Source: Deltaproteobacteria bacterium (GTDB taxonomy: Bacteria > Myxococcota_A > UBA9042). Taken from it: a DNA stretch of 50,957 nucleotides. The notes below the pieces were generated by a model. It searched no databases. It was not told where the DNA came from and was given only the letters and a program-made list of their open reading frames with translations. Position 1 is the stretch's first letter; each line of letters begins with the position of its first letter. Positions 21,882 to 30,483 of the stretch are shown one piece after another. The translations under genes were made by a program, and so were the position numbers. The stretch covers positions 1-50,957 of the forward strand of contig VGRO01000022.1 in NCBI GenBank assembly GCA_016875335.1, written 5' to 3'.

Positions 21882-23201
21882 TTGCAGCAGGATCAAGAGC
21901 GCCGTCTGGGCGTTGCGCTCCCGCGCCAGTGCTGCGTCGGGCGCGAACACGGCGACGGCGCCGAGCAATTCCCGGCCCGTGTCCACACCCCAACGCAGCT
22001 TCAGGTCGGCCTGCGTGCCGAGCGCGACCCAACCCTGGCCGCCCTGGCCAAGGGCACCGCCACCAAATGCCGGCAGCGGGCCTGCCGCCGCGGCCCGGTT
22101 GATCCGCACGTCACACTCCGCGCGCATGTGGCCGCCCCACGCCGGCACCGCGACGTGCCATGCGCCGCCTACCTGCAAGAGATTGCTCGGGTCCAGCAGT
22201 TGCAACAGGCCGACCAACCGATCGCGCGACGGGTACAGCGGTCGCCACGCCCGGCGTGTGCGGTCGGCCGGCTGGTCGTCGCCAGAGAACATCTGTCCTA
22301 CGGCCGAAACGCCCATGTCGACGCCGAACTGCCCGGTCAGCGACACCTGGCCGGCCGCCATCCACGCCAGGTGGTCCTGGGGTTCGCGCACGTTGGCCAC
22401 GGTGACCTCGCCGATCTGCACCGCAGCCTCCAGGTCGGCCGCGAGCCAGCGCGCGGGCGTCAGGTCGAGGCGTGCGCCCATCGTCAACAGTTCGGCGTCC
22501 TCAATGCTGGCGCCGTCTTGCAAGTACAGAAAATACAGGTCGGCGCTGAAGGCGTCGCTCGGCCGGCCGGTCAGGTAGGCGCCGGCCAGATTCCGTTCGA
22601 GATCGGGCTGCCCCGCCGCGCGCCGCAGCTTGACGGCCAGGCCGTCGACCGCCAACTGGCCGCCCAAGCCGTAATGGGCGCGCACGCCGTCGAACGCATG
22701 GCCCACTAGGTCAAAGTCGTAGTCGCCGATCTGCCGGCCCAGGCCATATTGCAAGGCCAAGCGTCCGGCGTCGACCCACGCCTCGCCGAGTGCTGGCACC
22801 CGCGCCCGCAGCCAGCCCTGCTGCAGGCCGAGCGCGACCGGGTCGGACCCCGGCTGCGCAACGCCGAACGCGCTGGAGGACTGCAACTGGACGCGCGCCG
22901 CCAGATCGCCTCGATCGAACGACACCCCGAGCCGCGAGCGCTGGAACCAGCCCTGGGTCTTTGCGGCGAAGCCAGGGCCGAGCGTCGCCAACCGGCGGCC
23001 AGCCGAGCCGCGCAGCCGCAATTGAGCGTCCAGGCGGTACGGTTCCGCTGCTGGACGCGAGGCGGTGTCGCCCTCGGGAAGCGGCGCTGCCGCACTTGCC
23101 AGTTCTGCTGCGCCAGACTGCGCCGCGACGGGTGGGGCAGCGGCGATCAAGGCGATCGCCACGGCGACCGGGCCGAACGCCGCAGCGTGCGCCGCCCTCA
23201 T
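21864..23201 (-). CDS. Outer-membrane beta-barrel protein, alginate-export-like
   Basis: A 445-residue exported protein. An Ala-rich signal peptide ends near VAAQS. The remainder alternates short amphipathic strands rich in Gly, Asp and aromatic residues (LDAQLRLRG, WFQRSRLGVSF, AWVDAGRLALQYG) and ends in an aromatic residue (TAAF), the usual C-terminal signal of outer-membrane barrels. The strand pattern with RDRLVGLL near the end resembles alginate-export/long-chain porins. Substrate unknown. ATG 23201 was chosen because the upstream frame runs into the tRNA. It begins 35 nt behind tRNA-Leu on the same strand and could be co-transcribed with it. Confidence 0.7.
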   Translation of the reverse strand: MRAAHAAAFGPVAVAIALIAAAPPVAAQSGAAELASAAAPLPEGDTASRPAAEPYRLDAQLRLRGSAGRRLATLGPGFAAKTQGWFQRSRLGVSFDRGDLAARVQLQSSSAFGVAQPGSDPVALGLQQGWLRARVPALGEAWVDAGRLALQYGLGRQIGDYDFDLVGHAFDGVRAHYGLGGQLAVDGLAVKLRRAAGQPDLERNLAGAYLTGRPSDAFSADLYFLYLQDGASIEDAELLTMGARLDLTPARWLAADLEAAVQIGEVTVANVREPQDHLAWMAAGQVSLTGQFGVDMGVSAVGQMFSGDDQPADRTRRAWRPLYPSRDRLVGLLQLLDPSNLLQVGGAWHVAVPAWGGHMRAECDVRINRAAAAGPLPAFGGGALGQGGQGWVALGTQADLKLRWGVDTGRELLGAVAVFAPDAALARERNAQTALLILLQWTAAF

Positions 23202-23236
23202 TGCGAGCGCTGCAAGCGCAGGAAACTTCTGGTGGG

Positions 23237-23319
23237 TGCCGGAGGTGGGACTTGAACCCACATGAGCGCAAGCTCAACGGATTTTGAGTCCGCCGCGTCT
23301 ACCATTCCACCACTCCGGC
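23237..23319 (-). tRNA. tRNA-Leu (anticodon CAA)
   Basis: The minus strand folds as a type II tRNA: acceptor GCCGGAG/CTCCGGC, an anticodon loop CTCAAAA giving anticodon CAA (genomic 23284-23286), a short variable arm and a TTCAAGT T-loop. Discriminator base A at 23237; CCA is not encoded (CCC follows). Confidence 0.93.
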
Positions 23320-23538
23320 GGCGAGGGCAGCGGCGTACAGCCGCGACCCGAGCGCGGCAACGATGCGCGATGCGCGGCCGGGTTGTCAACGGCCGGGACG
23401 CGGAGGGCGTCCCACGCTGCGGCCTCCACAGCCACTTTGCTCTTGCAAGACAGAGCCTTGCCCTGGTTCCGCCGCGCCCCTGCGGTCGCGTGCAGATTTT
23501 TCTTGTCATCGGCGGCGCCGCAGTCCACGATCGCCCGG
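23320..23538. other. Intergenic region between tRNA and transglycosylase
   Basis: About 220 bases holding the tRNA promoter. A small stem-loop, GGGACG (23395-23400) and CGTCCC (23408-23413), is present; its role is unclear. No convincing plus-strand promoter for the transglycosylase was found. Confidence 0.45.
23360..23389 (-). promoter_or_regulatory. Putative tRNA-Leu promoter
   Basis: Minus strand TTGACA (23389-23384, full consensus), 18-nt spacer, weak -10 CATCGT (23365-23360). The start point would be about 35 nt ahead of the tRNA. Confidence 0.45.
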
Positions 23539-25980
23539 ATGCGGACTACCGCTCTCCCAGCGCCCATCGTCGTCTCCCGGCCCCCTTGGGCGCGCGCAGC
23601 GGCAGTGTGTCTCGCGGCCCTTGGCACACTGGCCAGCGCCCCGGCCAGCGCGGTCGAACCCGCCGATGGCGCTGTGGTCGAGAGCGACGCCTGCGAGCCC
23701 GCGGCAGCCGCCGCCGCGCCGGCCACCACCGACGATCTGTACGACCTGGCGCCGCTCGCGGCGACCGATCCAGACTATGCGGCCCTGCACGCCGCCTACC
23801 GCAAACGCCAGTGGGCGACCGTGGCGCGACTGTCGGGTCCGCTCTTGGATGGCAGCCGCCGCCTCGCAGTACGTCAGGCTGCAGCGATGCTCGCGGCCCT
23901 GGCCCTGCAAGCCCAGCGCAGGGATGCCGAGGCCGACCGCGCCTGGCAGCCGCTGGCGCAAAGCGGCCCCCTGGCCCAGCGGGCGCGGCGGGCGCTGGCC
24001 GAGCTGGCGCTGCGACGCAAGGACCACGCCGAAGCGCTGGCTCAATGGGCGGCCATCGCACCGTGGCACGTGGCGCGCGACGAGGCGTCGCTGCATATGG
24101 CGGCGCTGGAATTGCAGCACGGCAACGTCGGGCCAGCGCGCGAGGCCCTCGAACGCGTCGATCCGGCGCGACTGGGCCAGGATCTGCGGGCGCGATGGCT
24201 GCTGCTGTCGGGCGACCTGGCGGCGCGCAACGGCAGGTCCGCCGACGCGGTGCGGGCGTGGCGGGACGGTTGGAGCCTGGACCGCGGCGCGGACTCGGAT
24301 CTGGCCGCCGCGCGGCTGGCCACCGCCGACGCCACGCCGACGGCCGCCGACCGCATCGAACGCATCCTGCGCCGCACCGAGGTCCGCCCGGGCCAGATCC
24401 ACGCGTGGTTGCGCGAGGCGGACGCAGCGACCGAGGACGGCAGCGGGCTGCGCTTGTACGTGCGCGGCGCGCTGGCGGTGCGCGACAAGAAAACCCGGGC
24501 CGACGCCGTGCCGCTTTTGCGCAAAGCCTTTGGCCAGTTGGACGATCCGCTGCTCAAGGCGCGGGCGCAGTTTGCTCTGGGCGACGCGCTCGGCAAGACC
24601 GGTCACGATGCGCAGGCCATCGCCGAGTTGAATGCGCTGGTGGCGGGCTTGGCCGCGCTTGCGAGTCCGGCGGCGACCGAGCTGCACGCGCGGACCCTGG
24701 CCCGCCTGCACCGGCTGTACAACAACGTCGGCCAGCCCGAAGAAGCGACCAAAGCGCTCTTGCGGTTGCTCGACCACCACCCCGACGCCCAGGACCGGGA
24801 ATTGGCGGTGTGGGGCCTGGGCTGGCAACGGTTCCTCGGCGGCGACTACGCCAAGGCGCTGGAGTCGTTCGTGCAACTGGAGCGCGACCACGGCAATCTT
24901 TGGACCGGCGCCCGCCAGCCGTGGCGCGCCAAGGCCATCTACTGGCAAGCGCGTTGCCTGCAGCAGTTGGGCCAGACCGAGCCGGCGCTCGACGCCTGGG
25001 CCACGGTCGCCAACACCTGGCCGCAGACCTACTACGGCATCCTGGCCCTGGACCGCATCGGCGAGATCGACGCCGACCGCGCCGAACGGCTTTTGGGGCC
25101 GCCGCCGAGCGCGGCAGGTGAGTTGCCCGCGCCTTCCCTGGACCGCTTGCGGGTGGAGCGCGCACCGGCGCTGGACGAAGCGGCGCTGCTGGTACGCATG
25201 GGCCTTCACGCCGAGGCCAGGGCGCTGCTGCGCGAGCAACTGAACCGCGGGCTGCCGCGCGACGGCGTGCACCTGCTGGCTGTGCTTTTCGAAGTGGACG
25301 GCAACCGCTCGATGGCCCACGGTGTGATGGACCGCCACACCCGCCGCGCGGCACGGCCCGACGACAGCACGGCGCACATCTGGCGACAGTCGTTTCCGCG
25401 CGCCTACTTCGACGAGGCCGATGCGGCGGCGCAGGCGGCCGGAATTCCTCGATCGCTGCTGTACGCCATCATGCGCCACGAGAGCGCCTATGTGGCGACC
25501 ACCCAGAGCAAGGCGGGCGCCTATGGCCTGGTGCAACTGCTGCCGTCAGTGGCCAAGAACGTCGCCGACCTGCACGGCGTGCCCTATGGCGGCGCCGGAT
25601 CGCTGCTCAGGCCGGGCACCAACCTGCAGTTGGGCGCGCTCTACCTCGGCCAGTTGCTCAGCCTGTACAAGGGCAACACCATGCTGGTGGCCGCCGGCTA
25701 CAACGCCGGGCCTTATGCCGGCCGCGACTGGATACAGAAGAAGCCCGACGTGCCGACCGATGTGTTCGTCGAGTCCATCCCCTACCCGGCGACGCGCGCC
25801 TACGTGATGCAGGTGGTGGCAAGCGCCCAGACCTACGCCTGGCTGCACCCAGAGTGGGCCGAACTGCGCCGCGACGGGCTCGGTCGGGCCGCGCGTCTGC
25901 CTGCGGGATTCGGCCCGTTCATGCAAAGGCCAAGCGCTCCTCCGCTTTCGGCGCAGGCGTGCTGGCCGCTGTCGCGTTGA
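23539..25980 (+). CDS. slt: Soluble lytic murein transglycosylase (SLT domain)
   Basis: An 813-residue periplasmic enzyme. Signal peptide followed by AVEPADG, then a long helical, TPR-like superhelix (about 60-600) like that of Slt70, and a C-terminal SLT catalytic domain: IPRSLLYAIMRHESAY with catalytic Glu648, GAYGLVQLLPSVA and LVAAGYNAGP. It cleaves the MurNAc-GlcNAc bond of peptidoglycan to give 1,6-anhydro ends. Larger than E. coli Slt70 (about 645) because of a longer superhelix. ATG 23539 was chosen since the signal peptide follows directly; no good ribosome site is visible. mutL begins 10 nt after its stop. Confidence 0.92.
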   Translation: MRTTALPAPIVVSRPPWARAAAVCLAALGTLASAPASAVEPADGAVVESDACEPAAAAAAPATTDDLYDLAPLAATDPDYAALHAAYRKRQWATVARLSGPLLDGSRRLAVRQAAAMLAALALQAQRRDAEADRAWQPLAQSGPLAQRARRALAELALRRKDHAEALAQWAAIAPWHVARDEASLHMAALELQHGNVGPAREALERVDPARLGQDLRARWLLLSGDLAARNGRSADAVRAWRDGWSLDRGADSDLAAARLATADATPTAADRIERILRRTEVRPGQIHAWLREADAATEDGSGLRLYVRGALAVRDKKTRADAVPLLRKAFGQLDDPLLKARAQFALGDALGKTGHDAQAIAELNALVAGLAALASPAATELHARTLARLHRLYNNVGQPEEATKALLRLLDHHPDAQDRELAVWGLGWQRFLGGDYAKALESFVQLERDHGNLWTGARQPWRAKAIYWQARCLQQLGQTEPALDAWATVANTWPQTYYGILALDRIGEIDADRAERLLGPPPSAAGELPAPSLDRLRVERAPALDEAALLVRMGLHAEARALLREQLNRGLPRDGVHLLAVLFEVDGNRSMAHGVMDRHTRRAARPDDSTAHIWRQSFPRAYFDEADAAAQAAGIPRSLLYAIMRHESAYVATTQSKAGAYGLVQLLPSVAKNVADLHGVPYGGAGSLLRPGTNLQLGALYLGQLLSLYKGNTMLVAAGYNAGPYAGRDWIQKKPDVPTDVFVESIPYPATRAYVMQVVASAQTYAWLHPEWAELRRDGLGRAARLPAGFGPFMQRPSAPPLSAQACWPLSR

Positions 25981-25990
25981 GGGCGATGCC

Positions 25991-27811
25991 GTGACGCAGA
26001 CAGCGCAATCCGTCGATGCGCCGCGCATCGCGCTGCTGGACCCCGCCGTCGCCAATCAGATTGCGGCGGGCGAAGTGGTCGAGCGGCCGGCCTCGATCGT
26101 CAAGGAACTGCTGGAAAACGCCATCGATGCCGGCGCCACGCGGCTGACGGTGCGCCTGGACGACGGCGGCAAGCGCTTGGTTCGAGTGACGGACAACGGC
26201 TGCGGCATGGGCCCAGAAGACGCCCGGCTCGCCTTTGCGCGACACGCCACCAGCAAATTGCGAGGCGCCGACGATCTGCTGGGCATCGGCACCTTCGGCT
26301 TTCGCGGCGAGGCGCTGGCGTCGATTCTGGCGGTCGCCAAGGTCACGCTGACCACCCGGCGCGCCGGCGACGAGGTCGGGCTTCGCCTGCACGGCGCAGG
26401 CGGCGTGGATTTGCAGGCCGAGGCGGTCGGCTGTGCGCCAGGGACCGACGTGCAGGTCGAGGATCTGTTCTTCAACGTGCCGGCCCGCCTCAAGTTCCTG
26501 CGCACGGCCAGCACCGAGACCGGGCGCATCCTCGACCTGCTGGAGACCCTGGCGCTGGCGCGGCCCGACCTGCACCTGACGCTGTGGGTGGGCGCCAAGA
26601 AAGTGCTCGACTTCCCACCCGATGGCGACCCAGCGGCGCGCGCCAGCGCGGTGCTCGGACCCCAGGTGGCGCGGCGGCTGCACAAGGTGCACGCCCAGGG
26701 CGAATACGGCGTCACGGCGCTCTTGTCCGAACCGGCGCTGCACCACGTCGGACCGGGCCAGTTGCGCATCTTGGTCGACGGTCGGCCGGTCAGCGACCGC
26801 ACCCTGCAACAGGCGGTGGCCCAGGCGTACGGCACGTTGTTGGAGCGCGGACGCTACCCGGTGGGTGTGCTTTGGCTGACCTGCCCGGCCGGAACGGTCG
26901 ACGTCAACGTGCACCCGGCCAAAAGTGAGGTGCGCTTTGCGGCGAGCGGCAACGTCTTTGGCGCCGTGGTGCGGGCGATTGGCGCGATGCTCGCAGAGAC
27001 GCCGTGGATTCGCACGGTTTTGCCGGCGACGGCGCCCGCAGCGATCGACGCGGCTCGCGCGGACCCGGTGCCCCACCGACACCCAGGCCCGGACCCACAA
27101 GCCCTCTTGATCAAAACGGATTGGCGTCCGTCCGCTCCAGCGCCTTCCGCGCCCAGCCCGCAACCGGTCCCGCAGCCGCCAACAGCACCGCAACCGCAAT
27201 CGCTGCCGATCGGCGACCCGGTCGCTGGCCGATGGTCGGCCCTGCGCTACGTGGGCCAGGTCGGTCTGTGCTACCTGGTGTGCCAGGACGACCAAGCGAT
27301 GGTGGTCATCGACCAGCACGCGGCGCACGAACGCGTGCTTTTCGAGCGCTTCGTGGTCGGCCTGCGCGCCGGTCCGCTGCCGTCGCAGGTGCTTTTGATT
27401 CCCCAGGCTGTGCCGCTGGCCCCGGCCGAGGTGGCGGCGTTGGGCGATGAGGTGGACCTCTTGGCGCGCTTGGGGTTCGAAGTCGCGGCGGCCGGCCCGC
27501 GCCTGGTGCGGGTGTTGGCCCAACCGGTGCTGCTGCGCGACAAAGACGTGGCGCCGCATGTGCGGCAGTTGGCCGCGTCGCTGGTGGCCGGTGGCCGCGA
27601 TGGCGCCCTGGTCGAGCGCGTGGAGCGCCATGCCGCGACGCTTGCGTGCCACGCGGCGTTTCGCTCAGGCGACGTGTTGCACCCGGCCGACGTGCACGCG
27701 CTGCTGGCCGAGATGGACGGCGTCGACTTGTCGGCCTACTGCCCGCACGGCCGGCCGGTGTGGACCCGGGTGCCGTTTGGCGATATCGCCCGCTGGTTCG
27801 GCCGCCCGTGA
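25991..27811 (+). CDS. mutL: DNA mismatch repair protein MutL (endonuclease type)
   Basis: A 606-residue mismatch repair protein. The GHKL ATPase motifs are present: ENAIDAGA near 37-44, DNGCGMG near 65 and GTFGFRGEALASI near 98. A Pro-rich linker (about 375-415) separates the C-terminal dimerisation domain, which has the metal-binding DQHAAHE motif starting at Asp441 (DQHA-x2-E-x4-E), CHAAF near 552 and CPHGRP near 584. These mark an endonuclease-type MutL that nicks the new strand, as expected of a bacterium lacking MutH. GTG start. It overlaps miaA by 4 nt. The mutL-miaA pairing is a very common arrangement. Confidence 0.95.
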   Translation: MTQTAQSVDAPRIALLDPAVANQIAAGEVVERPASIVKELLENAIDAGATRLTVRLDDGGKRLVRVTDNGCGMGPEDARLAFARHATSKLRGADDLLGIGTFGFRGEALASILAVAKVTLTTRRAGDEVGLRLHGAGGVDLQAEAVGCAPGTDVQVEDLFFNVPARLKFLRTASTETGRILDLLETLALARPDLHLTLWVGAKKVLDFPPDGDPAARASAVLGPQVARRLHKVHAQGEYGVTALLSEPALHHVGPGQLRILVDGRPVSDRTLQQAVAQAYGTLLERGRYPVGVLWLTCPAGTVDVNVHPAKSEVRFAASGNVFGAVVRAIGAMLAETPWIRTVLPATAPAAIDAARADPVPHRHPGPDPQALLIKTDWRPSAPAPSAPSPQPVPQPPTAPQPQSLPIGDPVAGRWSALRYVGQVGLCYLVCQDDQAMVVIDQHAAHERVLFERFVVGLRAGPLPSQVLLIPQAVPLAPAEVAALGDEVDLLARLGFEVAAAGPRLVRVLAQPVLLRDKDVAPHVRQLAASLVAGGRDGALVERVERHAATLACHAAFRSGDVLHPADVHALLAEMDGVDLSAYCPHGRPVWTRVPFGDIARWFGRP

Positions 27812-28767
27812 GCCGCCCGGGGCTCCCGCGCATCGCGGCGCTGTGCGGCCCGACCGGATGCGGCAAGACGGCGATAGCGGTTGCCTTGCGCGGCCGTGGC
27901 CTGCCGATCGAGGTGGTGTCGTGCGACGCCTTGCAGGTGTACCGGCAGTTGGACGCCGGCACGGCCAAGCCGACCGCCGAAGAGCGCGCGGCGGTGCCCA
28001 CCCACCTGGTCGATGTCGTCCACCCGAGCGAAGCGATGACTGCGGGCCGATGGGCCGATTCGGCACGCGCCGCAATGGCCGACGTCGCCGGCCGCGGCCG
28101 ATGGCCGCTCGTGGTCGGAGGCACCGGCCTCTACTACCGGGCGCTGGTGCGCGGCCTGGCGCAGATTCCGGCCGTCGATCAGGCGCTGCGCGGCCAGTTG
28201 GCCGATCGCTGGGCGGCGCTGGGCGCGCCGGCGCTGCACGCGGAATTGGCGCGCGTCGATCCGGCCTACGCCGCGACCACGCCCGTCGCCAACCGCCAGC
28301 GCGTGCTGCGTGCGCTCGAGGTCCACGCTGCCACGGGCCAACCTTTGTCGCACTGGCACCTGCAGACGCCCGCGCCGCGCTTCGAGGTGTGGTTGGCCGT
28401 GCTGGAACCCGAACCTGGGCGCCACGCCGCCGCCGTCGAGCGCCGCGCCCGGGCAATGGCGGGTCCGCTGCTGGCCGAGGTCGCGGCGCTGCTGCGCGGG
28501 GGCATGCCTGCGACCGCGCCGGCCATGCAGGCCCTGGGCTACCGGGACGCCGCCCAGATCGTCTTGGGCAACGGCGATCCGGCGGGATTCGCCGACCGCC
28601 TGGCACGCGACCACCTGCACTATGCCAAGCGGCAGCGCACGTGGTTCCGATCGGAAGCGGCCGCGCTGCGCATCGACCCGGCTGCCGCCGACGCCGTCGA
28701 CCGCATCGAGGCTGGGGTGCGCGCATGGTTCGGCGCAGCGGTCGGTCTTGGACCCATCACCCGTTGA
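27808..28767 (+). CDS. miaA: tRNA dimethylallyltransferase
   Basis: A 319-residue enzyme that adds the dimethylallyl group to adenosine 37 of tRNAs reading UNN codons. P-loop GPTGCGKT (14-21), then CDALQVYRQLDAGTAKPT, matching the DSxQVYxxxDIGTAKP motif, and GGTGLYYRALVRG. The GTG start overlaps the mutL stop (GTGA), so translation is coupled. Its substrate tRNAs would include tRNA-Leu(CAA) encoded 4.5 kb upstream. Confidence 0.95.
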   Translation: MSRPGLPRIAALCGPTGCGKTAIAVALRGRGLPIEVVSCDALQVYRQLDAGTAKPTAEERAAVPTHLVDVVHPSEAMTAGRWADSARAAMADVAGRGRWPLVVGGTGLYYRALVRGLAQIPAVDQALRGQLADRWAALGAPALHAELARVDPAYAATTPVANRQRVLRALEVHAATGQPLSHWHLQTPAPRFEVWLAVLEPEPGRHAAAVERRARAMAGPLLAEVAALLRGGMPATAPAMQALGYRDAAQIVLGNGDPAGFADRLARDHLHYAKRQRTWFRSEAAALRIDPAAADAVDRIEAGVRAWFGAAVGLGPITR

Positions 28768-28878
28768 TCGCGGCCCGCTCTCGCCGGGGCCGAGCGTCGG
28801 CACCGCAATTCGCGATCCGGCGACCCCGGAGAACACAACCATTCAGAGTCATTGAGTAGTTCTCCAATTGGCGAGCAA

Positions 28879-29379
28879 TCAGTGCGTGATCCACACCCAT
28901 AGCCGCACCGGCAGGGCCTCGCGAGCGACGACTTCCGCCCAGCCGGGCTCACTGAAGAAGCCCACGGTCCGCACCAGCCAAAGCAGCCCAAAGCCGGCCA
29001 GGGCGACCAGGCCAAGCCACCGCGGCGACCGGGCCACCGGCAGCCCGCGAACGAGGCGAGCCACCGACGCTGCCCACCACCCGGCCATCCACAGATAGAG
29101 CAGGGGTGTCAGCGGGTTGTATCGCAGCGCAGTCCACCACTGGCCGTGCGCAAATGCCACATAGCCGCGCGTCAACCCACAGCCTCCGCAGGGCACGCCC
29201 AAGATCAGGCGCGACACGCACAGAACGGGCCCGTGCTCGACCGCGTGCAGGTCGAGGCCGAACGACAACGCGACCGCGGCCGGGATCGCCCACAGCCCCG
29301 GTTGGTCGCGCAGTGTGCGCACCAGGGGCCGAAGCCCTGGGGAGATCCAACCCAGACCAGTGGGAGCCGCCACGATCAC
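28879..29379 (-). CDS. DUF2752 membrane protein
   Basis: A 166-residue integral membrane protein of the DUF2752 family: three or four hydrophobic segments and the signature GVPCGGCGLTR (near 63-73), with paired cysteines, followed by ALRYNPLTPLLYL. Function unknown in the family. Two GTG codons (V1 and V3) are candidate starts. It is transcribed away from the TPR-PEGA gene and converges with miaA. Confidence 0.85.
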   Translation of the reverse strand: MIVAAPTGLGWISPGLRPLVRTLRDQPGLWAIPAAVALSFGLDLHAVEHGPVLCVSRLILGVPCGGCGLTRGYVAFAHGQWWTALRYNPLTPLLYLWMAGWWAASVARLVRGLPVARSPRWLGLVALAGFGLLWLVRTVGFFSEPGWAEVVAREALPVRLWVWITH

Positions 29380-29424
29380 CTGAATCGCCGGCGCGGCCGC
29401 CGCGTCGTGCGGGGTCGGGCGCGG

Positions 29425-29453
29425 TTGCAGCCGGCCGCGCGCCAGACTACCCT
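29425..29453 (+). promoter_or_regulatory. Promoter of TPR-PEGA gene
   Basis: TTGCAG (29425-29430), 17-nt spacer, TACCCT (29448-29453). Leader of about 70 nt, with AGGAG at 29517-29521, 9 nt before the ATG. Confidence 0.55.
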
Positions 29454-29530
29454 AGCACCCGTGGGCCTGCGCGCAACCGTCGCGTCCGCAAGGGGCGCGG
29501 TCGACCCGACTGGCCCAGGAGTCCTACGCC

Positions 29531-30421
29531 ATGACTGCCCTCGCCCGAGCCCTGCTCCCCTTCGCCCGCAGCCTGCACCTCCTCGCCCGAGCCCTGCACC
29601 CCCGCGGCCGGTGGGCCCGCGCAGGGGCGTGCGCCGCAGCCCTGGCGCTCGCAGCCGCCGCGCCGGCAGGCCTCGCCCAAGAGGGCGGATCTGAAGGCGC
29701 CAAACAAGACGAACCGGCAGATCGCGCCGCGGAGCGCCTCAACGAGGAAGGCAAGAAATTGGTGGCGGCGGCCAAGTACGAGGAGGCGCTGGAGAAATTC
29801 CGCGCATCGCTCAAGCTTTTCCCGCTGTCCAATGCCATCTTCAACATCGGGTCCATGCTCTACACGCTCAAGCAGTACGAAGAGGCCTACGCCTACCTCG
29901 ACTACACGCTGCGGGCACCGCTCGACCCGCGCCAGCGCGAAATCGTCTTGCAATACCGCGACAACGTCATCGCCCAGCTCAAGGTCACCCACGGCGTCAT
30001 CACCGTAGAATCCAGTCCGCCGGGAGCCCAGGTCGCGGTCAACAACAAGCCGCTGCCGTTCGAGACCCCGATGAAGGTGCTGGTGCCGTTTGGCGCGGCC
30101 GACGTCACGGTGTCGGCCCAGGGGTTCAAGCCGGTGACCAAGGTCGTCCAGGGCAGCCGCAGCGACCCGCCCAAGGACATCCGGGTGCGCCTGGAGCGCG
30201 ACGACCCCGACGCGCAGGTGTCGGTGTTCTGCCCCAAGGGGGCGGATGTGTTCGTCGACGGCCAGATGATGGGGGTCGAGGTGGTGCGCATCCGCCTGCT
30301 GGTTGGGCCGCATGTGGTGCGCTGTGGCAAGACGCCGGACACCAAGGCCTTCGAGCGCGAAGTGCTGGTCAAGCCGGCGCCCGCCGCCAACGCGTTCGAG
30401 TTCAGCAAGACCAAAGGCTGA
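29531..30421 (+). CDS. Exported TPR and PEGA-domain protein
   Basis: A 296-residue protein. It has an arginine-containing signal peptide ending near AGLAQEGG. TPR-like helices follow (about 70-135, EEALEKFRASLKLFP...NAIFNIGSMLYTLKQYEEAYAY), then two PEGA-type units (VESSPPGAQVAVNN; VSVFCPKGADVFVDGQ), each a small beta-module. PEGA proteins are frequent in Myxococcota and are thought to link surface proteins or glycans; function unproven. Its TGA overlaps the extended reading frame of the dehydrogenase that follows, suggesting coupling. Confidence 0.8.
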   Translation: MTALARALLPFARSLHLLARALHPRGRWARAGACAAALALAAAAPAGLAQEGGSEGAKQDEPADRAAERLNEEGKKLVAAAKYEEALEKFRASLKLFPLSNAIFNIGSMLYTLKQYEEAYAYLDYTLRAPLDPRQREIVLQYRDNVIAQLKVTHGVITVESSPPGAQVAVNNKPLPFETPMKVLVPFGAADVTVSAQGFKPVTKVVQGSRSDPPKDIRVRLERDDPDAQVSVFCPKGADVFVDGQMMGVEVVRIRLLVGPHVVRCGKTPDTKAFEREVLVKPAPAANAFEFSKTKG

Positions 30422-30483
30422 TCGCCACGTCCACCGATTCCGTCCATTTCCTGCCGGGCGGCGACCCGCTTGGACTGCACCGC

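Noticed and set aside
23202..23261. Longer barrel protein starting inside the tRNA
   Set aside because: The extension overlaps tRNA-Leu, and the signal peptide begins at the ATG at 23201.
28828..28865. GGAGAAC/GTTCTCC inverted repeat behind miaA as a terminator
   Set aside because: Seven base pairs with a 24-nt loop and no T-run is too weak to support.
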